Assembly: GCA_934871445.1 (NCBI GenBank)
Contig: CAKXBD010000063.1
Span: forward strand, 1-11,544
Length of the DNA: 11,544 bases
From: an uncultured bacterium
GTDB taxonomy: Bacteria > Bacillota > Clostridia > Christensenellales > Borkfalkiaceae
Direction: 5' to 3'
Made by a program: the position numbers and the translations under genes. The notes beneath the pieces are model-generated. The model was not told where the DNA came from and did not search any database. It worked only from the letters and a program-made list of their open reading frames with translations. The stretch's first letter is position 1. Each line of letters starts with the position of its first letter. Of the stretch, positions 1 to 6,175 are shown one piece after another.

Positions 1-530
1 GCCATATCCACTACGGGAATTCCGCTTTCGCCCATCGCGTCCGAAATCGCCATGACCAGCATGCTGCGAATGTGATCGGAAATATCCTCCGTGCGATAGG
101 TGGAATGGGAGCCCGAAAGCTCAGTCATAAATACGTAAGCGTCCTTGACGCGGAAAGAATAGGTTCCGTAACCGCGGACGCGCACTGCTCCGAAATCGGG
201 GTCGCGGAGCATGATAGGATTTGCCGTCCCCCAACGCTGTTTGGTGAAACGGTTTGTATTTACGAAATAGACTTCCGATTTGAAGGGAGTCTCGAAACCG
301 TATTTCCAAGATAACAGGGAAGTGAGAATCGGCAAGCTGTCCGTATCCAGCTTATAATAGCCCGGCTGAAAGACGTCGGCCATGCGTCCCTTGTCGCAGA
401 ATACTGCTACCTGCCCCTCGCGGACAGTCAACGCGGAGCCGCGCTTGATTACATTTTTTCTCGTATCTACTTTATATACGAGCGTATTGGACGAATTATC
501 CGCCCATTCGATTACTTTAAGAAGTGCCAT
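1..530 (-). CDS. SPFH-domain protein, YdjI / 'virion core protein'-like (partial, C-terminus off window)
   Basis: Only the first 176 residues are visible; the gene runs off the left edge. It starts MALLKVIEWADNSSNTLVYK, followed by a stretch with VREGQVAVFCDKGR, then QPGYYKLDTDSLPIL and a FRVKDAYVFM segment. This is the layout of the YdjI branch of the SPFH/band-7 family, often annotated as 'virion core protein'. From family knowledge, such proteins lie at the inner face of the membrane and form scaffolds; Bacillus subtilis YdjI works with PspA and small membrane proteins in envelope stress. The start at 530 is fixed by a GGGAGGGAGA ribosome site about 8 bases upstream and a consensus promoter. 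It has no N-terminal membrane helix, as expected for this branch. A divergent membrane/zinc-ribbon gene lies across a 221-base gap. Family assignment is by recognition of the N-terminus; the C-terminal region (often a zinc ribbon) cannot be seen. Confidence 0.82.
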   Translation of the reverse strand, partial: MALLKVIEWADNSSNTLVYKVDTRKNVIKRGSALTVREGQVAVFCDKGRMADVFQPGYYKLDTDSLPILTSLLSWKYGFETPFKSEVYFVNTNRFTKQRWGTANPIMLRDPDFGAVRVRGYGTYSFRVKDAYVFMTELSGSHSTYRTEDISDHIRSMLVMAISDAMGESGIPVVDM

Positions 531-545
531 GATATTTCTCCCTCC

Positions 546-568
546 CGACGCGCAGAAATTCCGCGTCG
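546..568 (-). promoter_or_regulatory. Hairpin in SPFH-gene leader, abutting the ribosome site
   Basis: CGACGCG (546-552) and CGCGTCG (562-568) form a perfect 7-bp stem with a 9-base loop. In the minus-strand transcript the stem ends directly before the GGGAGGGAGA ribosome site of the SPFH gene. It lies in the roughly 48-base leader, so it could affect translation or mRNA stability. That role is inference. Confidence 0.45.
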
Positions 569-576
569 ATTTCTTC

Positions 577-589
577 ATACTATCAGTAT
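577..589. promoter_or_regulatory. Operator-like dyad over the SPFH -10 box
   Basis: ATACT-ATC-AGTAT is a perfect 5-3-5 inverted repeat that overlaps the -10 hexamer and the predicted start of transcription of the SPFH gene. The position suits a repressor site. It is short and A/T-rich, so chance is possible. Confidence 0.3.
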
Positions 590-613
590 ACTACTTTTCG
601 TGAATAATGTCAA
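585..613 (-). promoter_or_regulatory. Sigma-A promoter of the SPFH gene
   Basis: Read on the minus strand: TTGACA (613-608), a 17-base spacer, then TATACT (590-585). The -35 is perfect consensus, the -10 has one mismatch and the spacing is ideal. Transcription should start near 578, giving a leader of about 48 bases before the ATG at 530. Confidence 0.85.
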
Positions 614-686
614 ATGCTGTTTATAAACATCTTTTGTTTCCGAAAGATTCTATAATATTCGTTTCCTTCGCGCTTATTTTTTTCGC

Positions 687-715
687 TTGACTTTTTCAGG
701 ATTTTTCTGTATACT
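687..715 (+). promoter_or_regulatory. Sigma-A promoter of the zinc-ribbon membrane protein operon
   Basis: TTGACT (687-692), a 17-base spacer and TATACT (710-715), with TG directly upstream of the -10. Predicted start is near 722, about 30 bases before the ATG at 752. Together with the opposite promoter it makes a divergent regulatory region in about 220 bases. Confidence 0.82.
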
Positions 716-728
716 TTTTTTGTATACA
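708..728. promoter_or_regulatory. Inverted repeat TGTATAC-N7-GTATACA over the -10/+1 region
   Basis: A perfect 7-bp inverted repeat with centres 14 bases apart. The left arm contains most of the -10 box of the operon promoter and the right arm covers the predicted transcription start. This spacing and placement suit a dimeric repressor. No regulator gene for it is visible nearby, and the arms are A/T-rich. Confidence 0.45.
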
Positions 729-751
729 TTCTCAAATACCGGAGGCGGAAA

Positions 752-1252
752 ATGAAAATGATTGAAAGAGCGGTAAAAAGGCTATTCTTTTTGAGTATGC
801 TCTTTTCCGTAATGTTTGTCGCGGGGATTCCCATGATTGTACTCGGCGCGTCGAAGGGAATCATGCCCGTAATGATTATCGGAATTATATTCACTGTGCT
901 TGGATTTTACGGAACCCCCATGTTTTGGGTGTCTTATGGGGGAAAGGTCGGGCTCAAACGGCTCGTGTATGCCGTCACGGAGGAACATCTTCTCACGGTA
1001 CAGGAAATTGCTTCCCAGCTCTCAAAATCGGAAAAGGAGGTAAGGAGCTTGCTCGATACCTGTTTCCAAAAAGGATATTTGTCCGGATTCGTTCGCAAGG
1101 GCGACGAGCTTGCGCTCAATGAAGCGCAGGCTCCCTCCGAAAAATTACACGCGGCGGAATGTCAGTATTGCGGCGCAAAATTTACTTATAAAGGCACGGC
1201 TGCCGTCTGTCCCTATTGCGGCGCGATGAACGAGGAGAAAAAGCGGGTATGA
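752..1252 (+). CDS. Membrane protein with two helices, winged-helix-like domain and C-terminal zinc ribbon
   Basis: This 166-residue protein was not recognised as a named family. Two hydrophobic helices fill about residues 11-33 and 38-61. A segment at about 66-125 looks like a small winged helix (LTVQEIASQLSKSEKEVRSL, then CFQKGYLSGFV and a charged wing). The C-terminus carries a zinc ribbon with Cys137/Cys140 (CQYC) and Cys153/Cys156 (CPYC). It should sit in the membrane with the soluble part probably cytosolic. The start is set by GGAGG six bases before the ATG, behind a consensus promoter. Its stop overlaps the start of the lipoprotein gene by four bases (ATGA), so the two are co-translated. 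Lying opposite a YdjI-like gene, it could be a membrane partner of the SPFH scaffold; in B. subtilis the ydj locus also includes membrane proteins with zinc ribbons. That link is inference. Confidence 0.85.
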   Translation: MKMIERAVKRLFFLSMLFSVMFVAGIPMIVLGASKGIMPVMIIGIIFTVLGFYGTPMFWVSYGGKVGLKRLVYAVTEEHLLTVQEIASQLSKSEKEVRSLLDTCFQKGYLSGFVRKGDELALNEAQAPSEKLHAAECQYCGAKFTYKGTAAVCPYCGAMNEEKKRV

Positions 1253-1692
1253 AATGCAATAAAATTTTTTGTGCCGCCTTGTTGGCCGCTGTCGTTGCGG
1301 GCATGGTCGGCTGTTCGGGAGAAAACTATTCCATAGAGGATAAGGAGTGGCAATTTTCTACGCTTCAAAATACGAGCGACGGAAAAGTATTATTCTGTTC
1401 CGATGAGCAGTTGCAGAATTGGCCGGAGGCAGAAGTTCTCGACATGGTCTGTGCGGCGGCGGACGGGACGATAACATTCGTTTCGGGAGAAAGGGAATGG
1501 AGCGGAACTTATGAAAAATACGGCGAGGAGGCGGCCGGAACTTCATTATATCGAGCTGATTTCGGCGAGGGTGAGGCGACTTTTCTGACCGTGAGTGCAA
1601 TAGAGTATGCCGACGGAACGAGAGCGGAAACTTTGATCGTGTCGGGGGAAAAATATACCTTGAATTTTATCGCCGCGCCCGACATACAATAG
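1249..1692 (+). CDS. Small secreted lipoprotein, function unknown
   Basis: This 147-residue protein has a lipoprotein signal peptide: Lys2 and Lys5, a hydrophobic stretch at about 6-20, and the lipobox Met19-Val20-Gly21-Cys22, so the mature protein should be lipid-anchored at Cys22 on the outer face of the membrane. The mature part is acidic and looks rich in beta strands (WQFSTLQ, KVLFCSDE, TITFVSG, WSGTYEKYG, TFLTVSAIEYADG, ETLIVSG, YTLNF), as in small lipocalin-like or beta-barrel lipoproteins, but I cannot name a family. An upstream in-frame ATG at 1216 would add 11 residues and spoil the signal peptide, so 1249 is preferred; it has GAGGAG 11 bases upstream and overlaps the previous stop as ATGA. 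Translational coupling ties it to the zinc-ribbon membrane protein, and a terminator follows. Confidence 0.85.
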   Translation: MKCNKIFCAALLAAVVAGMVGCSGENYSIEDKEWQFSTLQNTSDGKVLFCSDEQLQNWPEAEVLDMVCAAADGTITFVSGEREWSGTYEKYGEEAAGTSLYRADFGEGEATFLTVSAIEYADGTRAETLIVSGEKYTLNFIAAPDIQ

Positions 1693-1730
1693 AGAATCGA
1701 ACATATCGAGGAAAAGAAGGACGATAGAGA

Positions 1731-1758
1731 AAAAAAGAGAGCGCAGGCTCTCTTTTTT
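1731..1758 (+). terminator. Rho-independent terminator after the lipoprotein gene
   Basis: GAGAGC (1737-1742), loop GCAG, GCTCTC (1747-1752), then six T. An A-run before the stem pairs with the T-run, extending it to 12 bp and letting it work in both directions. It closes the two-gene operon. Confidence 0.88.
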
Positions 1759-1769
1759 GCGGACAGGTA

Positions 1770-1798
1770 TTGCTTTTTTCGGTCGAATGTGATATAAT
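1770..1798 (+). promoter_or_regulatory. Sigma-A promoter of the DegV gene
   Basis: TATAAT (1793-1798) with TGA directly upstream gives an extended -10. The -35 is weak: TTGCTT (1770-1775) at 17-base spacing. Predicted start is near 1805, leaving a leader of about 120 bases before the ATG at 1925. Confidence 0.7.
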
Positions 1799-1834
1799 AA
1801 ATATATAGTTATCCGAATGATATATTATCATGCT

Positions 1835-1917
1835 GCCCGTTCGGGCGGAACGGAAAAATTTTTCAATCGTAAAAAGAGAAGAATAAAAAATCAGTCGGCG
1901 TCAAAGCCGAAAAGAGG
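1835..1917 (+). promoter_or_regulatory. Structured leader of the DegV mRNA
   Basis: Two overlapping stems can form at the 5' side: GCCC-GTTC-GGGC (1835-1846) or CCGTTC-GGGCG-GAACGG (1837-1853); they exclude each other, and the second is followed by an A5-T5 run. A further stem TCGGC-N6-GCCGA (1895-1910) ends just before the GAGG ribosome site (1914-1917). I recognise no known riboswitch. Regulation of translation is possible but unproven. Confidence 0.35.
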
Positions 1918-1924
1918 TATTGTT

Positions 1925-2812
1925 ATGGGAAATTACATATTGAGTTGTTGTTCCACGGCAGATTTGACCAAGGCACATTTTGAGGCCAGAGATATTCATT
2001 ACATTTGTTTCCATTATGCGCTCGGAGAACAGGAATACCCCGACGACCTCGGTGAGACCGTCCCGTTCGACGAGTTCTATCGCCGTATGGAGGAAGGGGA
2101 GATGACTCGGACTTCACAAATCAACGTCGAAGAATTTGTCGAATATTTTACTCCTTTTTTGGAGTCCGGCAAGGACATCGTACACGTTTGCCTTTCCTCG
2201 GGAATTTCCGGCGTATATAATTCCGCGACTGCGGCGGCGTCTCTTCTCAAAGAAAAATTCCCCGAAAGAAAAATTTATATCGTGGATTCCCTCGGGGCTT
2301 CTTCCGGTTACGGGCTTCTCATGGACAAACTTGCGGACCTTCGCGACGAGGGCATGTCCGCCGCCGATCTCTTTTGCTGGGCCGAGGATCACAAACTCAA
2401 TGTGCATCATTGGTTCTTCTCCACCGATCTCAAATATTATGTCCGCGGCGGCCGCATTTCCAAGGCTTCGGGCTTTATCGGAAATTTATTGAAAATTTGT
2501 CCGCTTCTCAATATGGACGATCTGGGCAGGCTCATTCCGAGATTCAAAATCCGCGGCAAAAAGCGCGTCATCGAAGAAATCGAAAAGAAAATGGAGGAGT
2601 TTGCCGAAGACGGTCTCGATTATTCGGGCAAATGCTATATTTCCAATTCCGCCTGTTATGACGATGCCCGCGCGGTTGCAGATATCATAGAAGCCCGCTT
2701 CAAAAAATTGAACGGAAAAGTCGAGATTTACAGCGTCGGAACGACGATCGGCAGTCATACGGGGCCGGGAACGGTAGCGCTGTTCTTCTGGGGCAAAAAG
2801 CGCACGAGATAA
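1925..2812 (+). CDS. DegV family fatty-acid-binding protein
   Basis: A 295-residue cytosolic protein of typical DegV length. DegV/FakB-type proteins bind a fatty acid in a two-domain fold and, where a FakA kinase is present, hand it over for phosphorylation. Visible hallmarks are TRTSQ at 61-65, LSSGISGVYNSA at 90-101, VDS at 120-122, a degenerate DLKYYVRGGRIS at 168-179 (usually LxxLxxGGRI) and the closing IGSHTGPGTVALFF at 275-288, where His278 is usually at the lipid carboxylate. The frame is open from an ATG at 1817, but that start lacks a ribosome site and would add 36 basic residues. The ATG at 1925 has GAGG with a 7-base gap and begins directly with the family's strand-like N-terminus. 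The gene is alone in its unit, with no kinase nearby, so it may be a FakB-like carrier or an orphan DegV of unknown role. Confidence 0.93.
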   Translation: MGNYILSCCSTADLTKAHFEARDIHYICFHYALGEQEYPDDLGETVPFDEFYRRMEEGEMTRTSQINVEEFVEYFTPFLESGKDIVHVCLSSGISGVYNSATAAASLLKEKFPERKIYIVDSLGASSGYGLLMDKLADLRDEGMSAADLFCWAEDHKLNVHHWFFSTDLKYYVRGGRISKASGFIGNLLKICPLLNMDDLGRLIPRFKIRGKKRVIEEIEKKMEEFAEDGLDYSGKCYISNSACYDDARAVADIIEARFKKLNGKVEIYSVGTTIGSHTGPGTVALFFWGKKRTR

Positions 2813-2908
2813 CTATAAACATGGGAAATCTCGATAAATGTATGAGATGACTGTCAATATACAAGGCGGCTTAGAATAACGATAAGCATACGAAATTTCA
2901 TATCGGGA

Positions 2909-2947
2909 AAAATCCCGTCCGCCGCAGGAAGCGGCGGACGGGATTTT
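2909..2947. terminator. Strong bidirectional terminator between converging genes
   Basis: A perfect 17-bp inverted repeat (2909-2925 and 2931-2947) with loop AGGAA. The stem is G/C-rich (CCCGTCCGCCGC) and flanked by A4 and T4 runs, so it can end both the DegV transcript and the minus-strand epimerase transcript. Confidence 0.93.
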
Positions 2948-2956
2948 ATTTGACAT

Positions 2957-3964
2957 TCAACGGGCAGGGGCGAGCCGAAGGCCCTTTTTTTGTTTGAGCC
3001 AAAGAACAGTATCGCGGAGAGTTTCATACAGATCTCTCGGCTTGTAACCGAGTTCTTTCGTCGCCTTTTCATGCGAAAATTTGTCGTTGCTGGAAAGCGT
3101 ATACAGGGAATATTTCGTATACAGCGGACGGCGTTTTTTGAGCTTTGCGCCGAGTCTGACGAAAGGCAGTCCAAGTTTCGCCAGCCAGACGGGAAGGACA
3201 GGGAGTTTTCTGCCGCCGGAAAGCGATTTGACAATATCGAGAATTTCACGGATTTCGTAGTGACGATTGGAGAGGATAAAACATTCCCCGTTTTTTCCCT
3301 TTTCCGCCGCGGCCAGAGTGCCTGCCGCGACGTCTCTGACGTCCACGAAGTCGTAACCGCCCTTGACGCAGGCGGGGAGTTTTCCCGAAACGTAGTCGGA
3401 AACGAGCTGTACGAGATGATTTCCCGAACAGTCGTAAGGCCCGAGGATTCCCGACGGGTGAACGACGACGGCGTCGAGTCCGTGCCTCGAAAATTCCAAA
3501 ACGGCCTTTGTGGCGAGGGCTTTCGTCTTGGCATAGGCGCCGTGAACGTTTTCCGCGGAGAAATCCGACGTTTCTTCCAGCACATGCAGGGGCTTTTCGG
3601 GAATGGCGTGCACGGAGCTGACGTATACGAATTTTTTGATGTGGTTTTCGAGGGAGAGGAAAAGGAGATTTTTTGTTCCCTCCACATTGACTTGCAGGAG
3701 TTTATCGGTCACGCGGTCCGCAATCGTGACGATTCCCGCGGTATGAATGAGGACGATTTCTTCGTCCTCGCCTTTGAGAAAGAGCGGGCGCAGGGAATCC
3801 GTATCGGTCACGTCGCCCTTGACGTATTCGACATTTTCGGTAAATTCGGGGGCTTCGGTCGGAAGGATGAGTCCGCGGACTTTTTCGCCGCGTTCCGACA
3901 ATAATCGCACGATAGTACTTCCGAGGTGGCCGTTTGCTCCCGTTACTACGTATAACTTTTTCAT
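2957..3964 (-). CDS. NAD(P)-dependent epimerase/dehydratase, extended SDR family (reductase-like)
   Basis: A 335-residue extended short-chain dehydrogenase/reductase. The N-terminal Rossmann motif is GANGHLG (9-15); GDVTD (50-54) follows the second strand; the catalytic set is Ser116/Ser117 (VYVSSVHA) with Tyr144 and Lys148 (YAKTK); HPSGILGP (169-176) is typical of the sugar-epimerase and dihydroflavonol-reductase-like branch. Such enzymes oxidise or reduce a sugar-nucleotide, aldehyde or ketone using NAD(P)(H); the substrate here cannot be told. The frame extends upstream to 4009, but the start at 3964 is chosen because AAGAGGTG lies just upstream and MKKLYVVTGA is the normal family beginning. 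It is divergent from a TetR regulator and ends against a bidirectional terminator, so it is a single-gene unit likely to be controlled by that regulator. Confidence 0.93.
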   Translation of the reverse strand: MKKLYVVTGANGHLGSTIVRLLSERGEKVRGLILPTEAPEFTENVEYVKGDVTDTDSLRPLFLKGEDEEIVLIHTAGIVTIADRVTDKLLQVNVEGTKNLLFLSLENHIKKFVYVSSVHAIPEKPLHVLEETSDFSAENVHGAYAKTKALATKAVLEFSRHGLDAVVVHPSGILGPYDCSGNHLVQLVSDYVSGKLPACVKGGYDFVDVRDVAAGTLAAAEKGKNGECFILSNRHYEIREILDIVKSLSGGRKLPVLPVWLAKLGLPFVRLGAKLKKRRPLYTKYSLYTLSSNDKFSHEKATKELGYKPRDLYETLRDTVLWLKQKKGLRLAPAR

Positions 3965-4018
3965 AAATATCACCTCTTTTTTGCAAAGCGTATTGATTTT
4001 TAGGTTCAAATTTATTAT

Positions 4019-4049
4019 AATATAGTTAGAAGAAAAAGTAAACAGTCAA
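4019..4049 (-). promoter_or_regulatory. Possible promoter of the epimerase gene
   Basis: On the minus strand, TTGACT (4049-4044) precedes a run of overlapping -10-like boxes, of which TATATT (4024-4019) is nearest at 19-base spacing; a better hexamer, TATAAT (4019-4014), lies too far (24 bases). The -35 is convincing, but which -10 is used is unclear. Confidence 0.5.
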
Positions 4050-4103
4050 TTTTAACGTCGCTGCGGAGTTTTTCCCGTAAAACGGTTGTTTTGGCAGGTT
4101 ATT

Positions 4104-4126
4104 CGACGGTTTTTCAAAAATTGTCG
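4104..4126. promoter_or_regulatory. Operator-like dyad between epimerase and TetR genes
   Basis: CGACGGTTTTT, one base, AAAAATTGTCG: an 11-1-11 dyad with 9 of 11 pairs matching. Length and symmetry suit a TetR-family operator, and it lies in the divergent gap next to the tetR-like gene. A smaller dyad, AAAAC-GGTT-GTTTT, lies at 4079-4092. Binding is inferred only. Confidence 0.4.
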
Positions 4127-4137
4127 GACAAGAAGAT

Positions 4138-4149
4138 CCCCGCGCGGGG
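4138..4149. repeat. Perfect 12-base G/C palindrome
   Basis: CCCCGCGCGGGG is a perfect palindrome about 65 bases before the TetR-family ATG, in the presumed promoter or leader region. It has no T-tail, so it is not a terminator. Role unknown. Confidence 0.3.
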
Positions 4150-4214
4150 ACTCCGCGACTCGGCGACGTACGCTTTTCAAATTCATTTTATGATAGGAGG
4201 CCGAACGTATAATT

Positions 4215-4784
4215 ATGGAAAAAGATTATCGGGTACGAGTAACAAAAATGCTCATTCGTAAGGAATTTACCGAACTCCTCAAAAAGAAACCCATTCAGGA
4301 AATTACCGTACGGGAAATTTGCGAACGTACGGGCATCAATCGCAGTACGTTTTACAATCATTATCAGGACGTATACGACCTTTTGGAACAAATCGAAGAC
4401 GAAATGCTCGGCGAGCTTGCCGAAAATCTCAAAAACGTCGTTTCCGAAAACGATCCCATGAATATGGAGCTCTTCAAGGGAATTTTCAGAAGTCTCATGG
4501 AAAATTCGGACATGTGCGTGATTATGCTGGGCGAAAACGGAGATAAGAGTTTTTTATACAGAATGTTAGAGACGGGAAAGGAGAATTGCGTCGCCGCGTA
4601 TACGAAATATTTTCCGAAAGCGACGGAAGAACAAATCGAAGATTTTTATTCTTTCGTCAGCAACGGTTGCGTAGGATTAATGTCGCGTTGGATTCATGCG
4701 GGCATGAAAAAGACTCCCGACGAATTGGCTTCGACGGCAAAAGCGATTATGACGGGTGCGCTCAAATATTTTGAAAACGTATAA
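4215..4784 (+). CDS. TetR/AcrR family transcriptional regulator, DhaS-like C-terminus
   Basis: A 189-residue one-component regulator. The N-terminal DNA-binding domain holds the helix-turn-helix ITVREICERTGINRSTFYNHY (about 30-50) followed by the usual YDLLEQIEDEML helix. The C-terminal part ends with FVSNGCVGLMSRWIHAGMKKTPDELA-type residues (147-171), resembling the DhaS-like TetR_C_8 group (FVxxGxxGLxxxWxxxGxxxxPeELA). Such proteins bind a small ligand and release an operator. The ATG at 4215 is 14 bases after AGGAGG (4195-4200), a longer gap than usual, but no better start lies between. No clear promoter was found for it. It faces away from the epimerase gene with dyads in the gap, so it probably represses that gene and perhaps itself. 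A terminator lies about 105 bases downstream. Confidence 0.93.
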   Translation: MEKDYRVRVTKMLIRKEFTELLKKKPIQEITVREICERTGINRSTFYNHYQDVYDLLEQIEDEMLGELAENLKNVVSENDPMNMELFKGIFRSLMENSDMCVIMLGENGDKSFLYRMLETGKENCVAAYTKYFPKATEEQIEDFYSFVSNGCVGLMSRWIHAGMKKTPDELASTAKAIMTGALKYFENV

Positions 4785-4888
4785 AAATACTCTGAATTTT
4801 TGAGAGGCGGTAAGAAAAGTATATCAAAATCCCGAAAAGCAAAGCCCGTCAAAAAAGTAAATTCCATAGAAAAGAACAAATTTCTCCG

Positions 4889-4925
4889 AAAAAGGCGTGT
4901 GGCTTGCGCGGCTACACGCCTTTTT
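4889..4925 (+). terminator. Rho-independent terminator after the TetR-family gene
   Basis: AAAAAGGCGTGT (4889-4900) pairs with ACACGCCTTTTT (4914-4925) around a 13-base loop. It separates the tetR-like gene from the XRE gene and may work both ways. The preceding 4785-4888 is A-rich and shows no gene. Confidence 0.87.
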
Positions 4926-4946
4926 GCCGAAAAAAGGGAATTATCG

Positions 4947-4975
4947 TTGACTTTTTTATATTCCCGCCGTACAAT
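4947..4975 (+). promoter_or_regulatory. Sigma-A promoter of the XRE membrane regulator
   Basis: TTGACT (4947-4952), a 17-base spacer starting with a T-run, and TACAAT (4970-4975). Predicted start is near 4982, leaving about 28 bases before the ATG at 5010. Confidence 0.85.
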
Positions 4976-4979
4976 AAAG

Positions 4980-4997
4980 CCGTAAAAAATTTTACGG
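4980..4997. promoter_or_regulatory. Dyad over the XRE-gene transcription start
   Basis: CCGTAAAA-AA-TTTTACGG is a perfect 8-2-8 inverted repeat. It covers the predicted +1 and runs into the GGGAGG ribosome site (4996-5001). An XRE dimer bound here would block its own promoter, the usual form of autoregulation in this family; in RNA the same repeat could mask the ribosome site. Both are inference. Confidence 0.5.
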
Positions 4998-5009
4998 GAG
5001 GATTTTCAG

Positions 5010-6047
5010 ATGAAAGACAAAAAATCATTCGGACGATTTATCGCCGAAAAGCGAAAGGAGCGCGGCCTCACGCAGGCGGACGTCGCCAAAGCGCTGTATG
5101 TGACGGTTACCGCCGTCTCGAAATGGGAAAGGGGCGTCACCTATCCCGACATTACCTTGATTTCCGATTTATGTGAAATTTTGGACGTAAGCGAACGGGA
5201 ACTGATAGCGGAGGGCAACGACGCCGAATTCCGCCGCATGAAAGCGGAAGCGGAAAGATACAGAAAAATTTCCGACGCTTGGTTCTACGGGCTGACGGGA
5301 ACATATCTTCTCGCCTTGGTGATCTGCTTTATCTGCAATCTCGCAATAAACAAAACCCTGTCATGGTTCTTTATTGTACTTACTTCTTTAATGACGGCGT
5401 TTTCTCTGTTCCCGTCCTGTGCGAAGTTCGTCCGCCGCGGAAAACTTCTCGCCGTGAGCGGAAGTTTTGTTATCTCTTTGCTTCTCTTACTTTTAAGTTG
5501 CTGTATCTATACGCGCGGGGATTGGTTCTTTATTGCTCTGACCGCGGTTTTGTTTGCGTTTTCCGTAATTTTTCTGCCGATTTTTATCGCTTTGTATCCC
5601 GTTCCGAAGGCTGTGAAGCGGAATAATCCCATAATCAGCGTGGGTGCGGATTTTGTGCTGCTGCTCGCGTTGATTTTAACCTGTCAATTCGGACAATGGA
5701 GCGGATTTTTGCGGGGTGTGGAAATTGCCGTACTGTGTTTCGTGCCCGTATTTGCGACTGCGGCCATTCTTTCTTACGTGAAGGCGAATGGCTGGACGAA
5801 AGCGGCGTTTTTATGCGTCCTGTGGGGGACGTTCTTCTTATTTGCCGACGCTCTGGTTTCTCTGATTTATCATCAGCCGTATGCGTTCAAAATCAACCTC
5901 GCCTGTTGGGAGGAAGAATATCTCAACGGAAACATCATTTTTGTGACTTGGCTCTCCGCCTTTTTATGCGGTTTGGCCCTGTTTATCGTCGGAATCGTGA
6001 AAAGCTGCGAAAAGCGGAAAAAGTCGAGAGAGAGCAGTCATAATTAA
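5010..6047 (+). CDS. XRE-family helix-turn-helix protein with eight-helix membrane domain
   Basis: A 345-residue protein. Residues 7-67 are a complete Cro/C1-type (HTH_3) domain: FIAEKRKERGLTQADVAKAL, then VTVTAVSKWERGVTYPDITL as recognition helix and turn, then LCEILDVSERELI. A charged linker (70-90) leads into eight predicted membrane helices at about 94-114, 117-137, 144-166, 171-196, 207-226, 236-257, 264-287 and 308-331, with a basic tail. Membrane-bound XRE proteins of this build are common in Clostridia; the membrane part is thought to sense an envelope signal while the HTH binds DNA near the membrane, but ligands are mostly unknown. The start has GGGAGG eight bases upstream. It has its own promoter with a dyad over +1. 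The Ca2+ ATPase follows after 128 bases with no terminator between, so read-through or control of the ATPase is plausible. Confidence 0.92.
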   Translation: MKDKKSFGRFIAEKRKERGLTQADVAKALYVTVTAVSKWERGVTYPDITLISDLCEILDVSERELIAEGNDAEFRRMKAEAERYRKISDAWFYGLTGTYLLALVICFICNLAINKTLSWFFIVLTSLMTAFSLFPSCAKFVRRGKLLAVSGSFVISLLLLLLSCCIYTRGDWFFIALTAVLFAFSVIFLPIFIALYPVPKAVKRNNPIISVGADFVLLLALILTCQFGQWSGFLRGVEIAVLCFVPVFATAAILSYVKANGWTKAAFLCVLWGTFFLFADALVSLIYHQPYAFKINLACWEEEYLNGNIIFVTWLSAFLCGLALFIVGIVKSCEKRKKSRESSHN

Positions 6048-6086
6048 CGGCGAAAACAGGAACGCGGGGAGGCCGCGCGGATAAGA

Positions 6087-6132
6087 ACCGAACGGAAGGC
6101 AAGGGGGACAAACACTCATAAAACCGAACGGA
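6087..6132 (+). repeat. Short direct repeat in the XRE-ATPase gap
   Basis: ACCGAACGGA occurs at 6087-6096 and 6123-6132, 36 bases apart, in the 128-base gap before the ATPase gene. No consensus promoter is visible in this gap. The repeats could be regulator sites or chance. Confidence 0.3.
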
Positions 6133-6175
6133 TAGGCATATTAATAAACGAATAAGCCTTGGAAGGAGCGGTTTC

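Noticed and set aside
72..314. 80-residue plus-strand frame at the left edge
   Set aside because: Antisense to the SPFH coding region, which has a consensus promoter, ribosome site and recognisable family sequence.
1817..1924. Longer DegV start at 1817
   Set aside because: Adds 36 basic residues not typical of the family, lacks a ribosome site and begins almost at the predicted transcription start.
2854..3687. 277-residue minus-strand frame overlapping the epimerase gene
   Set aside because: Ser/Arg/Pro-rich out-of-frame translation of the epimerase, and it reads through the terminator hairpin.
2990..3904. 304-residue open frame on the plus strand opposite the epimerase
   Set aside because: It is the shadow of a well-supported SDR gene with all catalytic motifs; no ribosome site and no recognisable domain.
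4138..4149. CCCCGCGCGGGG as a terminator
   Set aside because: No T-run follows on either side, and it lies upstream of a gene; kept only as an unexplained palindrome.
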